From assembly GCF_003244875.1 (NCBI RefSeq), contig NZ_LXXZ01000059.1, positions 1-64,000 of the forward strand: DNA of 64,000 nt, read 5' to 3'. Within the stretch, counting starts at the first letter, position 1; the number at the start of each line of letters is the position of its first letter. The DNA comes from Stenotrophomonas sepilia. Its GTDB lineage: Bacteria; Pseudomonadota; Gammaproteobacteria; Xanthomonadales; Xanthomonadaceae. Position numbers and translations under genes: made by a program. The notes beneath the pieces are model-generated. The model was given only the letters and a program-made list of their open reading frames with translations, searched no databases and was not told the DNA's origin. Shown here piece by piece: positions 1 to 8,143 of this stretch.

Positions 1-221
1 AAAACCGCCATAAGGGCCGCAGATCGCCGGAAAACTTGAACCGCAGCACATTTCCCGCCCAGCACCGGGCCCGGTGGAAGCCGAGGCCCCACCCGCCCTT
101 TTTCCAACGCACTTTAAAAGAACGCGGCCCGGGGCCGCGCCTGAAAAGCCCCCTCCGGGGAGGAACGGCCCAGGGCCGGGGCTCCCGCCCCAGCCCCCGC
201 TTCGCCCTGGTTCAACGCCCA
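1..221. other. Gene-free left edge of the window
   Basis: I see no convincing gene here. The stretch is very GC-rich and holds short self-complementary runs, for example GCGGCCCGGGGCCGC near 124-138. Open frames on the plus strand lack ribosome binding sites and read as proline/arginine-rich shadow frames. It may carry the promoter or end of a gene lying to the left of the window. Confidence 0.5.
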
Positions 222-248
222 CAAAAAAAGCCCCGGTTTCCCGGGGCT
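222..248 (-). terminator. Rho-independent terminator of the H-NS-like gene
   Basis: The arms AGCCCCGG (229-236) and CCGGGGCT (241-248) enclose a 4-base loop. On the minus strand the stem is followed by a run of seven or more T. It lies 25 bases after the stop of the minus-strand H-NS-like gene. Confidence 0.85.
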
Positions 249-272
249 CTATCTGCAACGCTGTAATGCCGG

Positions 273-659
273 TCAGGCCTTATACGGGTGCGCCGGCCAT
301 TCCTGGTCCGGGTGCTTCTTTTTCCACGCCTTGCCTTCAGCGGTTTCGGCCCACGCAAGGAAGGCCTTCGGCTGACGTCCAGTGCCAGCCCAGGTGGTGC
401 CGTCCGGGATCTGGAACTTCGGGGCGCGACTGATGCCGGCGCTCGCGGAAACCGCCTTGCGTGGCTCAAGCAGCGCCTTCAGATCGTTCTTCTGCTTCGT
501 TGTGTAATGCTGCCCAAACTGCTGCAAGGTCTCGTAGACTCCTGCAAAGCTGGCCCCGGCTTCGGCCGCAAGCGCATCGCCTTCAGCCTTTTCCATTTCG
601 GCCAGTAAGGCCTCGGCCTCGGCCTTTTTCTTTCGGATTTGTTCAAGCGTCAATGCCAC
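273..659 (-). CDS. H-NS family nucleoid-associated protein
   Basis: A 128-residue protein. The first ~60 residues are predicted coiled helix (many K, E, A), the usual oligomerisation part. The C-terminal half carries the H-NS DNA-binding signature, seen as PDGTTWAGTGRQPKAF at about residues 86-101, close to the family pattern of an aromatic residue, then TG.TW.G.G. Such proteins bind AT-rich or curved DNA and silence foreign genes. The start is GTG, preceded by AAGGGAAAG; the opening MALT matches that of a second H-NS-like gene at 26761-27273. It is followed by its own terminator. Family assignment is firm; whether it silences the island or host genes is inference. Confidence 0.85.
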   Translation of the reverse strand: MALTLEQIRKKKAEAEALLAEMEKAEGDALAAEAGASFAGVYETLQQFGQHYTTKQKNDLKALLEPRKAVSASAGISRAPKFQIPDGTTWAGTGRQPKAFLAWAETAEGKAWKKKHPDQEWPAHPYKA

Positions 660-740
660 GGCTTTCCCTTGGGGTTGGTCAAACCCCGATCCTGCCTTTT
701 TGCGAGATTACTGTAAACCCTCAACGGCCCAACTCCGGCT

Positions 741-812
741 CTCCAGTGGCGACTGCCACGGGGCTTCACCCTCAAGAGTCACTGAGGGCATGCCTTCCGC
801 CGGCCACTGGAG
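741..812. repeat. Nested inverted repeats between two minus-strand genes
   Basis: The outer arms CTCCAGTGGC (741-750) and GCCACTGGAG (803-812) are perfect complements. Inside them CCCTCA (769-774) and TGAGGG (783-788) form a second stem. No T-run follows on either strand, so it is not a standard terminator. It lies downstream of the 827-1072 remnant and upstream of the H-NS-like gene. It could be a factor-dependent terminator, a structured RNA or a protein site. Confidence 0.5.
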
Positions 813-826
813 CAAGCCCTCGGAGG

Positions 827-1072
827 TTAAGGGGACCGGCCGTGCCCACCTCCGCGTTCCACCATGCAATGCCGCAATGTCCAGGGGCTACCGGGCGCCG
901 GCAAAGCCTTGGGCAGCGGTCCCGCGATCCGGGCGTTCAGGCGGTCAACCAGGTGCAAGGCGTGCTTGTGGAAGATGACGTGGATGTTGCCGTTCTTAAA
1001 CCGCCCGCCCAGGAACGGCTTCAGCAGTTCCCCACCTCGTGCGTCACCAAGAACCCTTCGGAGCCCCGTGTC
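827..1072 (-). pseudogene. Remnant resembling the C-terminus of a DUF4942-type protein
   Basis: This frame stays open for 81 codons but has no ATG, GTG or TTG start with a ribosome site, and overlaps the 3' end of the gene at 1021-1920. From about base 1018 it reads GRFKNGNIHVIFHKHALHL, followed by VDRLNARIAG. This resembles, from memory, the C-terminal pattern of DUF4942 proteins of phages and plasmids (F-NGN-H--F, then LVD-LN). The upstream catalytic-looking part of such proteins is missing, so I read it as a decayed 3' fragment. The alternative is an unrelated short gene with an unusual start. Confidence 0.45.
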
Positions 1073-1920
1073 TCATCGGATGCAGGCTGCTGGGTGGCGC
1101 GATTGGCCTTCATGGCCATCGTCTCGGCCCAGACCCGCAATCCGATGTCCTGCAGAAGGATATCTTCCCTCTTTCGTGCGGTCGATTCGATGATCCAGTG
1201 GCGGCCATACGCGCCATGCAGCAATGGCCCCTCTGGCCATCCTTTCCGGGCGACGGTCATGGCCAGTCCGGCGATCAACTGAACGTCAAAGCATCGCCCC
1301 GTCTCTTCCTCGGATAGCTCCAAGCGTGGAGCAAGCAAGGCTTCCCGGGCCTTCGTATCGGTCTGTATGACCCGCTCAAGCTCTGCTGGGGTTGGAGCCT
1401 CCATGCGCGTCCACACTTGCGCTGGCAAGCATGCCTTGACCCAGTTCCAAGCGCTTGCGGTGTCGTCAGACGGATCAGCCGGGTGCAGGATGAGCCGACT
1501 TTCAAACAACGCCTGGAGGGTTTCCGGGTGCTTCCACTGGCGACCGTGGATGTAGTGTCCCCAAGCCAGGATCTTGTCGCACACGGGCACCACCACGGGT
1601 GCTGGCACGGTCAGGAAATCGTTCAACGCGCGTCGCACTATTTCGCCCAGGCTGACCTGCTCCATCCATGCCCTCGACTTCAACGTCGCCACCAACTCTG
1701 CTGGGGCTGACACCGGAGCCAGGGCGATGCGAGGCCCAGGCACCAGGCCTTGCGACGGGGATAAAGGCTTGGTGATCGCATCGGCCAACACTTGGCGCAC
1801 GGCTTCGGCGATGGTCACGCCAGAGGTGCTGGCTTGCACTTGCAGCGCTTGGTGCATGGCCTCCGGAAGCAAGACCTTGGGAAGGCGCTGCGGGGATTGA
1901 GGCTTGAAAAGACGGGGCAT
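1021..1920 (-). CDS. Uncharacterised protein with two ribbon-helix-helix-like segments
   Basis: A 299-residue protein from the ATG at 1920, preceded by GGAGAGGGG; an earlier ATG at 1965 lacks a better site. Two N-terminal segments look alike: around residues 15-50 (LPEAMHQALQ...TIAEAVRQVL) and around 75-105 (PAELVATLKS...SLGEIVRRAL). Both have the strand-helix-helix spacing of ribbon-helix-helix DNA-binding domains. The rest (W-rich, with helical stretches) I do not recognise. Such tandem domains are typical of plasmid or ICE partition, relaxosome or repressor proteins, but the function here is not shown. Confidence 0.6.
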   Translation of the reverse strand: MPRLFKPQSPQRLPKVLLPEAMHQALQVQASTSGVTIAEAVRQVLADAITKPLSPSQGLVPGPRIALAPVSAPAELVATLKSRAWMEQVSLGEIVRRALNDFLTVPAPVVVPVCDKILAWGHYIHGRQWKHPETLQALFESRLILHPADPSDDTASAWNWVKACLPAQVWTRMEAPTPAELERVIQTDTKAREALLAPRLELSEEETGRCFDVQLIAGLAMTVARKGWPEGPLLHGAYGRHWIIESTARKREDILLQDIGLRVWAETMAMKANRATQQPASDETRGSEGFLVTHEVGNC

Positions 1921-1971
1921 CAGCACGGCCCCTCTCCGCCGCAGTTGGAGGCCGGTCCCGTGCATGGCTGT

Positions 1972-2445
1972 TCATTGTCCCTCTCCAGGTCTCGCTACAA
2001 CCAATGGCTTAGCAACGGCCCGGGAGAACTCAATCGTGGTCCTGCGCGTTGAGAATAGACCCGTCACCGTGACCGAGCAGGCATCCCAGCCTGAGCGTTC
2101 AGCAACGCGTAAACAGGCTTCACCGATTCGTTGGACGTCATACCCATCCCTGCGACTCTCAACGAGCTCCTCAAGCACCGGCAGCAGTCGGTCATAGCAG
2201 ACGTTCGTTCGAAAGAGGTTGCCACCTGCGGTGCTTCTGCAGAACTGCGAGAGTCCTTCGCCGTCGTCCGGCGGTGGCCGTAGTGACCAACCCGCCAGAC
2301 CCAACAACGCGGCTACCGCCCCTCCCAGCACGAGGCCCCTCGCCCTTCGTGACTCGGCCAGCGCCCGCAGTGCGTCGACGGAACGCTGATCCACTGTAGC
2401 CACACGTTGACGCCATTTATTGGCCCACTCATTCGACAACCCCAT
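1972..2445 (-). CDS. Small single-pass membrane protein, unknown
   Basis: A 157-residue protein starting at the ATG at 2445 with GGGAGGG eight bases upstream. The N-terminal 35 residues are charged and helical, followed by one hydrophobic segment (about 37-55, GLVLGGAVAALLGLAGWSL). A soluble domain of about 100 residues with three cysteines (FCRSTAGGNLF, NVCYDRLL, EACLRVAE) probably faces the periplasm. It ends 51 bases upstream of the next minus-strand gene start and is probably co-transcribed with it. I do not recognise the family. Confidence 0.6.
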   Translation of the reverse strand: MGLSNEWANKWRQRVATVDQRSVDALRALAESRRARGLVLGGAVAALLGLAGWSLRPPPDDGEGLSQFCRSTAGGNLFRTNVCYDRLLPVLEELVESRRDGYDVQRIGEACLRVAERSGWDACSVTVTGLFSTRRTTIEFSRAVAKPLVVARPGEGQ

Positions 2446-2854
2446 AAGACCCTCCCGTCTGAATGTTCGATGCATTCATCCTTGATCGAAATCTGACGTC
2501 TGCAATAGGCGACCACCCGTTGGCATTTGACTAAATATCGAATCCGCGAGACTGCCCACAAAAACCCGTGGCATTGCGAAATAGGCCGCATGTCAGACCG
2601 TCTTGGATCCGCGACTGCCAAACTCAGTGAGCCAAGGGGCTTGACGCTTCTCTCAGCGTCTTTGGGGTTGCCCGAGCGACTCAATAGCCACGTGGCGGCT
2701 ATCGCCAAGCGGTCTAAGTCGCCGTCGCTGCCGGCTTGTAAGGAGCGGCCCGGAGGCACGGCGGCCCAATGGGCCACTCCGCCTGGCGTTCACCGGCCCC
2801 AGACGCAGGATCTGACTAATCTATCGCGGTAGCCCCACATGATGAAGGTGACCG
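2446..2854. promoter_or_regulatory. Divergent intergenic region with hairpins
   Basis: About 410 bases separate a minus-strand membrane-protein gene from the plus-strand diguanylate cyclase gene, so it must carry both promoters. It holds several short inverted repeats: GACGCT/AGCGTC at 643-660 of this 2-kb block (2643-2660), an ATAGCC/GGCTAT pair near 2685-2701, and a GGCCCAATGGGCC palindrome near 2763-2775. I saw no c-di-GMP riboswitch consensus and no convincing tRNA. Confidence 0.4.
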
Positions 2855-4543
2855 ATGGCCGAGGCCGCCCGTCAGACTGCTCTGGAGTCATTACGGATCC
2901 TTGATTCTGATCCCGAGCCCTTTTTCGACGCCCTGACCCGGGCCGCGAGAAACATGACGGGCATGCCGATCGCCCTGATCTCCTTGGTGGACGGGGATCG
3001 CCAATGGTTCAAGGCCCAAATAGGCCTTCCCGGTGTGGACGAGACGCCCCGCGACATTTCCTTCTGCACCTGGGCCATCCAGTCCGATGAGCTGTTTGAG
3101 GTGGCAGACGCCGCCCAGGACGCCCGCTTTTCGACCAACCCGTTGGTCCTGGGTCCGCCTTTCGTCCGCCACTACGTCGGTGCGCCCATCAGCGCCAATG
3201 GCCAGAACGTGGGAACGCTTTGCCTGCTCAGCCCAAACCCGGGAACGATCTCAGCGGAGCAGGGAGCAGCCCTGTCATGCTTGGCCCAGGCCGCCGCAGT
3301 CGGCATGCAGCAGCGCGCTCGCCTTCTTGAGCGGGTCAGCGAATCCCAGGCCTTGCAACGGCGTTTTCAGAGAAGCCAGTTCTTTCTGGAGCGCACCAAT
3401 GCACTGGCCAAGGTCGGAGGGTGGGAGCTGGTGCTTGGAACTGGAGAAGTCAAATGGACCAAGGAGACCCGGAGGATCCATGGCGTCTCTGACGACGCGG
3501 TGCCCGGCCTGGACACGGCGATTGCCCTGTATCCGGAAGGCGCACGGCAGCGGCTGGAGGCCGCCCTGGAAGACTGTATCTCATCGGGTGTGCCCATCGA
3601 TTTGACCCTTCCGTCCAGCAAGCTTTCGGGGGAGCGCACGTGGGTCCACGTGGTGGGCCAGCGGGAAGAGACCGAAACCGGTGCCCGATTGATCGGCGCG
3701 ATCCAGGACGTGACGGAGCAACGGGCGGCGGTCGAGGCCTTGGCGCATAGCGAGGCACGCTACCGCAGGCTGTTCCAACACAGCCTCGGCCTCATCTGCA
3801 CGCATTCCTTGGACGGGACGGTCACGTCGGTCAACCCTGCGGCCTCGCACTCACTGGGTCTCTCGGAGGGTGACGTCGTCGGCCGATCGCTGGCCGAGCT
3901 CATTCCCCAGAGCAAGCAGGACGCGTTCAAGGCTTACTTGGATCGCATCCGGGAAAACGAGAGCGACTCGGGCATGATGGAGCTGGTGGCCCGCGACGGA
4001 TCGCGCCGCTTCTGGGCGTATCACAACGTGCTGGACACAGAAGCCCAACCGCCCTACGTGCTGGGCCACGCGCAAGACATCACGACTCAACACATCCAAG
4101 AGCAGCAGCTCCACGACTTGGCGACCCGCGACCCGCTCACCCGAGCGTTCAACCGTCGCTACTTGGCCGATCTGGCCCACCAGCAGTTCGATGGGTGGGG
4201 CTGTCTGGTGTTTGACTTGGACCACTTCAAAGAAGTCAACGACACCCAAGGCCACGCCCAAGGCGACAAGGTGCTGGTCGACTTCGTGGCTTTCCTGTCC
4301 GCCCCGCTCCAAGGCGAGGAAGCGGTGGTTCGGCTCGGGGGCGACGAGTTCCTCGTGTTCGTCCCCGATGCGACGTTGGAACGGCTGAGCGTGTTGGAGG
4401 ACACCTACCACGAGCGCGCCGGCGAGGCACCGATCCGCTTTTCCGGCGGTTGCGCCATTGGTCGGCCCTCGGAATCGGTGGCCGATACCATCAATCGCGC
4501 AGACATGAAACTCTACGACCGCCGAAAGCGGGAACGGCAGTGA
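2855..4543 (+). CDS. GAF-PAS-PAS-GGDEF diguanylate cyclase
   Basis: A 562-residue cytosolic sensor that should make cyclic di-GMP from two GTP. In order: an N-terminal GAF domain (about 15-150, with the FCTWAI and VGAPI motifs of free-standing GAF sensors), a PAS domain (about 180-290), a second PAS domain (about 300-415, ending VLGHAQDIT) and a GGDEF domain (about 425-562). The active-site motif RLGGDEFLVF is intact at about 493-502, so activity is likely. The usual RxxD inhibitory site just before it is absent (the sequence there is QGEE). No membrane segments. The start ATG has AAGGTG upstream. It heads a short plus-strand set with two small genes. Confidence 0.9.
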   Translation: MAEAARQTALESLRILDSDPEPFFDALTRAARNMTGMPIALISLVDGDRQWFKAQIGLPGVDETPRDISFCTWAIQSDELFEVADAAQDARFSTNPLVLGPPFVRHYVGAPISANGQNVGTLCLLSPNPGTISAEQGAALSCLAQAAAVGMQQRARLLERVSESQALQRRFQRSQFFLERTNALAKVGGWELVLGTGEVKWTKETRRIHGVSDDAVPGLDTAIALYPEGARQRLEAALEDCISSGVPIDLTLPSSKLSGERTWVHVVGQREETETGARLIGAIQDVTEQRAAVEALAHSEARYRRLFQHSLGLICTHSLDGTVTSVNPAASHSLGLSEGDVVGRSLAELIPQSKQDAFKAYLDRIRENESDSGMMELVARDGSRRFWAYHNVLDTEAQPPYVLGHAQDITTQHIQEQQLHDLATRDPLTRAFNRRYLADLAHQQFDGWGCLVFDLDHFKEVNDTQGHAQGDKVLVDFVAFLSAPLQGEEAVVRLGGDEFLVFVPDATLERLSVLEDTYHERAGEAPIRFSGGCAIGRPSESVADTINRADMKLYDRRKRERQ

Positions 4544-4662
4544 GCCTGCCCTCAGATCCGGGCATGGGGCCAGTTGTGGGCTGCCCCCTTACGTCGATGA
4601 TCGCCTTTAGCGTAGCAAGCGGCCCTTCAGTGCCGCCCAATCTCACCGATGGAGAGGGCAAC

Positions 4663-4917
4663 ATGGATAAGCGGGTGTGCTTTGATTTCGAGATTGATTT
4701 CAGCAACGGGGGCGGGATTCAGGGCCAAGGCTTCCGGCTGGACATCGCCGGTGACGACATCACCAATGAGGCGTTGGCCGACTACATCGTGCGCGACATG
4801 CGCCTGCTGATGGTGGGTGAGGTTCGCATCCTCAACAAGGAAATCATTGAGGAGCCTCATAAGCGCCCGGCGCACGACCAAGACGGTTCAACTGTCCACG
4901 ACTCAAAGGACGGGTGA
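4663..4917 (+). CDS. Small conserved acidic protein, unknown
   Basis: An 84-residue protein from the ATG at 4663, chosen because GGAGAGG lies seven bases upstream; the longer frame would overlap the cyclase gene. The core reads FEIDFSNGGGIQGQGFRL, then LADYIVRDMRLLMVG. I recall similar short proteins, with this FTNGGG...GDDI...YIVRDLRLLMVG pattern, in actinobacteria and proteobacteria, but no function is known to me. It lies 6 bases before the next gene, suggesting co-transcription. Confidence 0.65.
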   Translation: MDKRVCFDFEIDFSNGGGIQGQGFRLDIAGDDITNEALADYIVRDMRLLMVGEVRILNKEIIEEPHKRPAHDQDGSTVHDSKDG

Positions 4918-4923
4918 GCGGCC

Positions 4924-5202
4924 ATGCATCCTGATGTTCTCGGCTGGGCTGCAACCGTAGTGCTGATTGCCACGCTGGTCCGGCAAATGATCAAACAGTG
5001 GCAGTCTCCCCACCCCGAAACGGTCTCCAAGTGGCTGTTCGTCGGTCAGATGACCGCGTCCACCCTTTTCACCGTCTACAGTGCACTTTTGGGGTCAACG
5101 GTGTTTGTGGTGACCAATGCCCTGCTGCTGCTCACGGCCGTGGTGGGACAGATCCTGGCTTGGCGTCGACGTCGACGAACCGACGCATCGCCTCCCTGCT
5201 GA
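4924..5202 (+). CDS. Small three-helix membrane protein, SemiSWEET/PQ-loop-like
   Basis: A 92-residue protein with three hydrophobic segments (about 5-22, 38-57 and 60-80) and a basic tail (RRRRR). Size, three-helix layout and the central VFVVTNALLLL stretch resemble SemiSWEET/PQ-loop proteins, half-transporters that dimerise to move small sugars. The characteristic PQ pair is not present in the first helix, so the assignment is tentative. It starts 6 bases after the preceding small gene. Confidence 0.5.
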   Translation: MHPDVLGWAATVVLIATLVRQMIKQWQSPHPETVSKWLFVGQMTASTLFTVYSALLGSTVFVVTNALLLLTAVVGQILAWRRRRRTDASPPC

Positions 5203-5257
5203 CCCAGTATTTGCCGCACCAAGAAAGGCCGTCGTAGGCCTTGAGCAGCCGCTCTCA

Positions 5258-5539
5258 TCAGATCCGAAACGCGCGTCGCCTGACATGTTCGACCCGGCCT
5301 CCGACCGTGACCAGCGTCGAGATGGCCCAGTCGCTGGAAGCGGACACGGGCGGAAGCAACAAGATCTCAACGCCGGCCCCCATCGCCGCGCCTTTCCATA
5401 GCTCCACGGCGCTGTCCCCGCTGGGAGTGCGGTGGAGGCCCCAATCCGAGGCGAACTCCGTCAGCTCCTGCCTTCCATGAATCCCATCGAGCGCGCTGCA
5501 AAGCGAATCATACTGAGCACTCCTCACTCCCCCTTGCAT
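5258..5539 (-). CDS. Hypothetical protein, 93 residues
   Basis: Codon use is GC-biased at third positions like the neighbours, and the frame competes well with the plus-strand frames over the same bases. There is no strong ribosome site before the ATG at 5539; a GTG four codons later is an alternative. The protein has one moderately hydrophobic stretch (VEILLLPPVSA) and ends VEHVRRRAFRI. It converges on the plus-strand gene ending at 5202. I do not recognise it. Bases 5540-5757, upstream, show no further gene. Confidence 0.45.
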   Translation of the reverse strand: MQGGVRSAQYDSLCSALDGIHGRQELTEFASDWGLHRTPSGDSAVELWKGAAMGAGVEILLLPPVSASSDWAISTLVTVGGRVEHVRRRAFRI

Positions 5540-5757
5540 CGTTTTCTAACCTGCGCTTCACCATCCATCCCAGACTACTTCATGGCAGACATGAAGATCG
5601 AAAGCCAGTCTGAATCCCTCAGGAGAACGCCAACTTTCTGACGGGGCAGCCTCCGATCCATTACCTGAAGCTGGGACCAGGGACGACACGCAGCGGATTC
5701 AGGCAGGTTTCCGCCTGTGCCTCGCAGAAACCCTATCTGCCACGGACCGGGGCAGGA

Positions 5758-6753
5758 TTACAGCCACCCGCGCTTTCGCCCGACGAAAATTGAGGTCGCG
5801 CCCAACCCCGCCATGATGCCCACCGCAATCCAGAAGCCTTCGGTCTTCATGCCGAAGAAGTTGGCATCGAAGTTCATGCCCAACGCGCCCGCGATGACGG
5901 CCAGCAAGCCGGTCACCACCGTCACGAAGGTCAGCAGCTTCATGCGTTCGTTGGTTTGGAGCTCGGTCTGGGTGCTGAAGAGCTGGAAGCTGCCAACAAC
6001 GAGCTCTCGGGCGTTCTCAACCACGTCCAACGCTCGCTCAAACCTGTCGTCCAGATCGCGCAAGTGCCGCGCCACCTCTTCGGCCCCGTCAGGCACGAAG
6101 TCCGGCCGCGAGAGGCCGTCGAAGACAGTTCGGTGCGGTGCCAGCATCCGTCGGAGCCGAGAGGCCGCGGCTCGGAGCGCGGCGAGCTCGGGCAGGGCCG
6201 AGCGCCCAGGGGGCTGATCAGACAAGATCCGACTCTCCAACCGTTCGATCTCCACCTCAAACAGCGCGACGGCGGAGAAATACGTGGAAAGATGCCAATC
6301 CAACAATGCGGCCACGAAGCTCGCCTCGCCCAAGCAGCCGATGTCGCGGGCGCTCTCGGGTTCCCGCTCCCGCAGATCGGCCAAGAAGGCAATGTCTTCG
6401 TCGTGGTGGGTCACCACAAAGTTCGCCCCAGCCACGACGGTCAACACCGCGCCTTGGAACTTCAGCCCCTTCCCACGCAACACTGCCACTACACGCGCCA
6501 TGAAATGGTCGGCGAACTTTTCAAGCCGGGGATTGGTGGCGATGGGACTGCTCGGCAGGGATGCGGGATTCAACCTCAGCGCGCGCCACACCTGTTCGGC
6601 TTGCTGATTGGGAGCCCCGCATAGATCCACCCAAAGAAGTTCGTCGTCGCTCGGAGGATTGCTAGGAAGATCCTCCAATCGAAGCGTGCAACTGCCCTTC
6701 TCGCGATAAAGCTTGATGGTCAAGCCACTTTCAGGAACGTCGGGGGTATCCAT
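5758..6753 (-). CDS. zntB: CorA/ZntB-family divalent cation transporter
   Basis: A 331-residue inner-membrane protein. The N-terminal ~270 residues form the cytosolic funnel (mixed strands, then long helices). Two C-terminal transmembrane segments (about 270-292 and 302-322) follow, with the pore signature GMNF between them (ALGMNFDANFF). The family moves Mg2+, Co2+ or, for the ZntB branch, Zn2+ (efflux or proton-coupled uptake). The signature and the basic C-terminal end (GRKRGWL) fit CorA-like proteins. The ZntB label rests on overall resemblance; metal specificity cannot be read from sequence. It stands alone on the minus strand. Confidence 0.8.
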   Translation of the reverse strand: MDTPDVPESGLTIKLYREKGSCTLRLEDLPSNPPSDDELLWVDLCGAPNQQAEQVWRALRLNPASLPSSPIATNPRLEKFADHFMARVVAVLRGKGLKFQGAVLTVVAGANFVVTHHDEDIAFLADLREREPESARDIGCLGEASFVAALLDWHLSTYFSAVALFEVEIERLESRILSDQPPGRSALPELAALRAAASRLRRMLAPHRTVFDGLSRPDFVPDGAEEVARHLRDLDDRFERALDVVENARELVVGSFQLFSTQTELQTNERMKLLTFVTVVTGLLAVIAGALGMNFDANFFGMKTEGFWIAVGIMAGLGATSIFVGRKRGWL

Positions 6754-6943
6754 GCGGGAATCTTGCCGAGCGCCAGTTGAGCCACACGTGAAGATCCAAC
6801 ACTGCGCTTGCCCCGCGGCAAGAATGGCCTTGAAACTGCGCTACGCCGCCCGGACGGTCGTTGAGGTCCTCGGGGCGAAAGCGAAGACCCTTAGGGTTCG
6901 ACAGTCCAAGGTCTAACTGCGCTCACTCGCTTCGCAAGGCTAT

Positions 6944-7357
6944 TCATCCTTCGGCATCGGCGATCCGCACATACGCTTCTGTCATCGCCGCAGAGAAGTG
7001 AGCGCCGCAGCGAAACGCATTCAGCAACGCGCCCAAGAGGTAGCGGTGCTCGTCGACGGGGAACAGATCCACGTGGTGCTCGCCCTCTCGAGTCGCGTGC
7101 TTCACTGCATTCCGCAGTCCCACCATGTCCTCTTTGATGTCACGGTAGACCAGATCCTGGCGGGCGCTCATCTGCCTGGCCACCTGGAGCATGTGCTCGC
7201 CAATGGTGGGGGTGTCGTTGGCCGGGGGCAGCGCGCGAAGCATGTCCTCTGCCGTGCCGGCCAGAAGCACGACGGTGGCGGGGTGATGGCCCGCCAGATA
7301 GAGCGCGCACGCGGCTTCCAAGTGGCCGATGGCGATGTCCAGTTTGCTCAAGCGCAT
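6944..7357 (-). CDS. HEPN-like helical protein
   Basis: A 137-residue all-helical protein. It carries LRNAVKHA at about residues 84-91, which fits the R-polar-x3-H catalytic pattern of HEPN domains (here R-N-A-V-K-H). An N-terminal helix pair (KLDIAIGHLEAACALYLAG) precedes it, as in HEPN folds. HEPN proteins are often RNases of toxin-antitoxin or defence systems, but some are inactive binding domains. No partner nucleotidyltransferase or antitoxin gene is adjacent. The ATG at 7357 has no clear ribosome site. Confidence 0.5.
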   Translation of the reverse strand: MRLSKLDIAIGHLEAACALYLAGHHPATVVLLAGTAEDMLRALPPANDTPTIGEHMLQVARQMSARQDLVYRDIKEDMVGLRNAVKHATREGEHHVDLFPVDEHRYLLGALLNAFRCGAHFSAAMTEAYVRIADAEG

Positions 7358-7574
7358 GGGACCACGCCGTGGGAGGGACGTTCATCATAACTCCCATGGC
7401 GGCGACCGGCCCGGGGAGTTCCTCATTGACAGGGCGCAGGGCTCCGGCCCTGACCGCTTCCCTTTCTGGGCACGTCTGATGGTGCAGATTTCTCCGTTTC
7501 CTCCGCTACGCGCGTGTCATAACCTTGATTGCACCGGTCCTTCACGCATCGTCGCCGACCAGCGGGGCATGGTA

Positions 7575-8096
7575 ATGGCTCTCCCTAACTCGGATGCCCA
7601 CATGGCTATCAAGACCGCTGAAGAACTGTTTGTGCACGAGCTCTCTGACATTTACAGCGCTGAAAAGCAGCTGACCAAGGCCCTGCCCCGCCTGGCCCGT
7701 GCTGCGGAGAATCCGGACCTGGCCGCCGCCTTCGAGACCCACTTGGAAGAGACCCAAGGGCAGATCGAACGCATCGATCAGGTCGTGGAGGTGCTGGGGA
7801 TCCGCCTGAAGCGCATCAAATGCGCAGCGATGGAAGGCTTGGTGGAGGAAGGCAAGGAAGTGATCGATTCCATTGAGAAGGGCCCGGTGCGCGACGCCGC
7901 CCTGATTGGCGGTGCCCAAAAGGTGGAGCACTACGAGATCGCCTCCTACGGCACCATCGCGGCGTTGGCCAAACAGCTGGGCTACAAGGACGCCTTGCCC
8001 TACCTTCTGGAGACGTTGGAGGAGGAAAAGGCGACGGATGAAAAGCTCACCCTGCTGGCTGAGCAGGGCGGAAACCAGAAAGCCGCGAGCAAGTAA
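7575..8096 (+). CDS. Ferritin-like DUF892 (YciE-type) stress protein
   Basis: A 173-residue four-helix protein. The start region matches DUF892 proteins (KTAEELFVHELSDIYSAEKQL), and later helices carry the conserved EH pairs (HLEETQGQIER, KVEHYEIASYG). Related YciE/YciF proteins are induced by osmotic or general stress and have a ferritin-like di-iron fold; the exact reaction is unknown. ATG 7575 has a weak GCGGGG site; ATG 7602 is the alternative and fits the family start better. It leads a plus-strand run with the two next genes. A second member lies at 14859-15368. Confidence 0.85.
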   Translation: MALPNSDAHMAIKTAEELFVHELSDIYSAEKQLTKALPRLARAAENPDLAAAFETHLEETQGQIERIDQVVEVLGIRLKRIKCAAMEGLVEEGKEVIDSIEKGPVRDAALIGGAQKVEHYEIASYGTIAALAKQLGYKDALPYLLETLEEEKATDEKLTLLAEQGGNQKAASK

Positions 8097-8143
8097 GCAA
8101 CCACGGTGGGCCTTCGGGCCCGCCTTTCATTTGGGAGCAGGAA

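Noticed and set aside
25-50. Possible second copy of the tRNA-Thr 3' end (left att site)
   Set aside because: GCCGGAAAACTTGAACCGC only loosely resembles the tRNA 3' end and needs several gaps; it is not a usable direct repeat.
2697-2790. tRNA-Gln-like stretch (TATCGCCAAGCGGT) upstream of the diguanylate cyclase
   Set aside because: It matches the D-arm region of tRNA-Gln for about 14 bases, but there is no closing D-stem, no T-arm with GTTC and only a 5-bp partial acceptor stem.
2446-2854. c-di-GMP riboswitch before the cyclase
   Set aside because: Hairpins exist but the conserved GEMM core sequences are not present.
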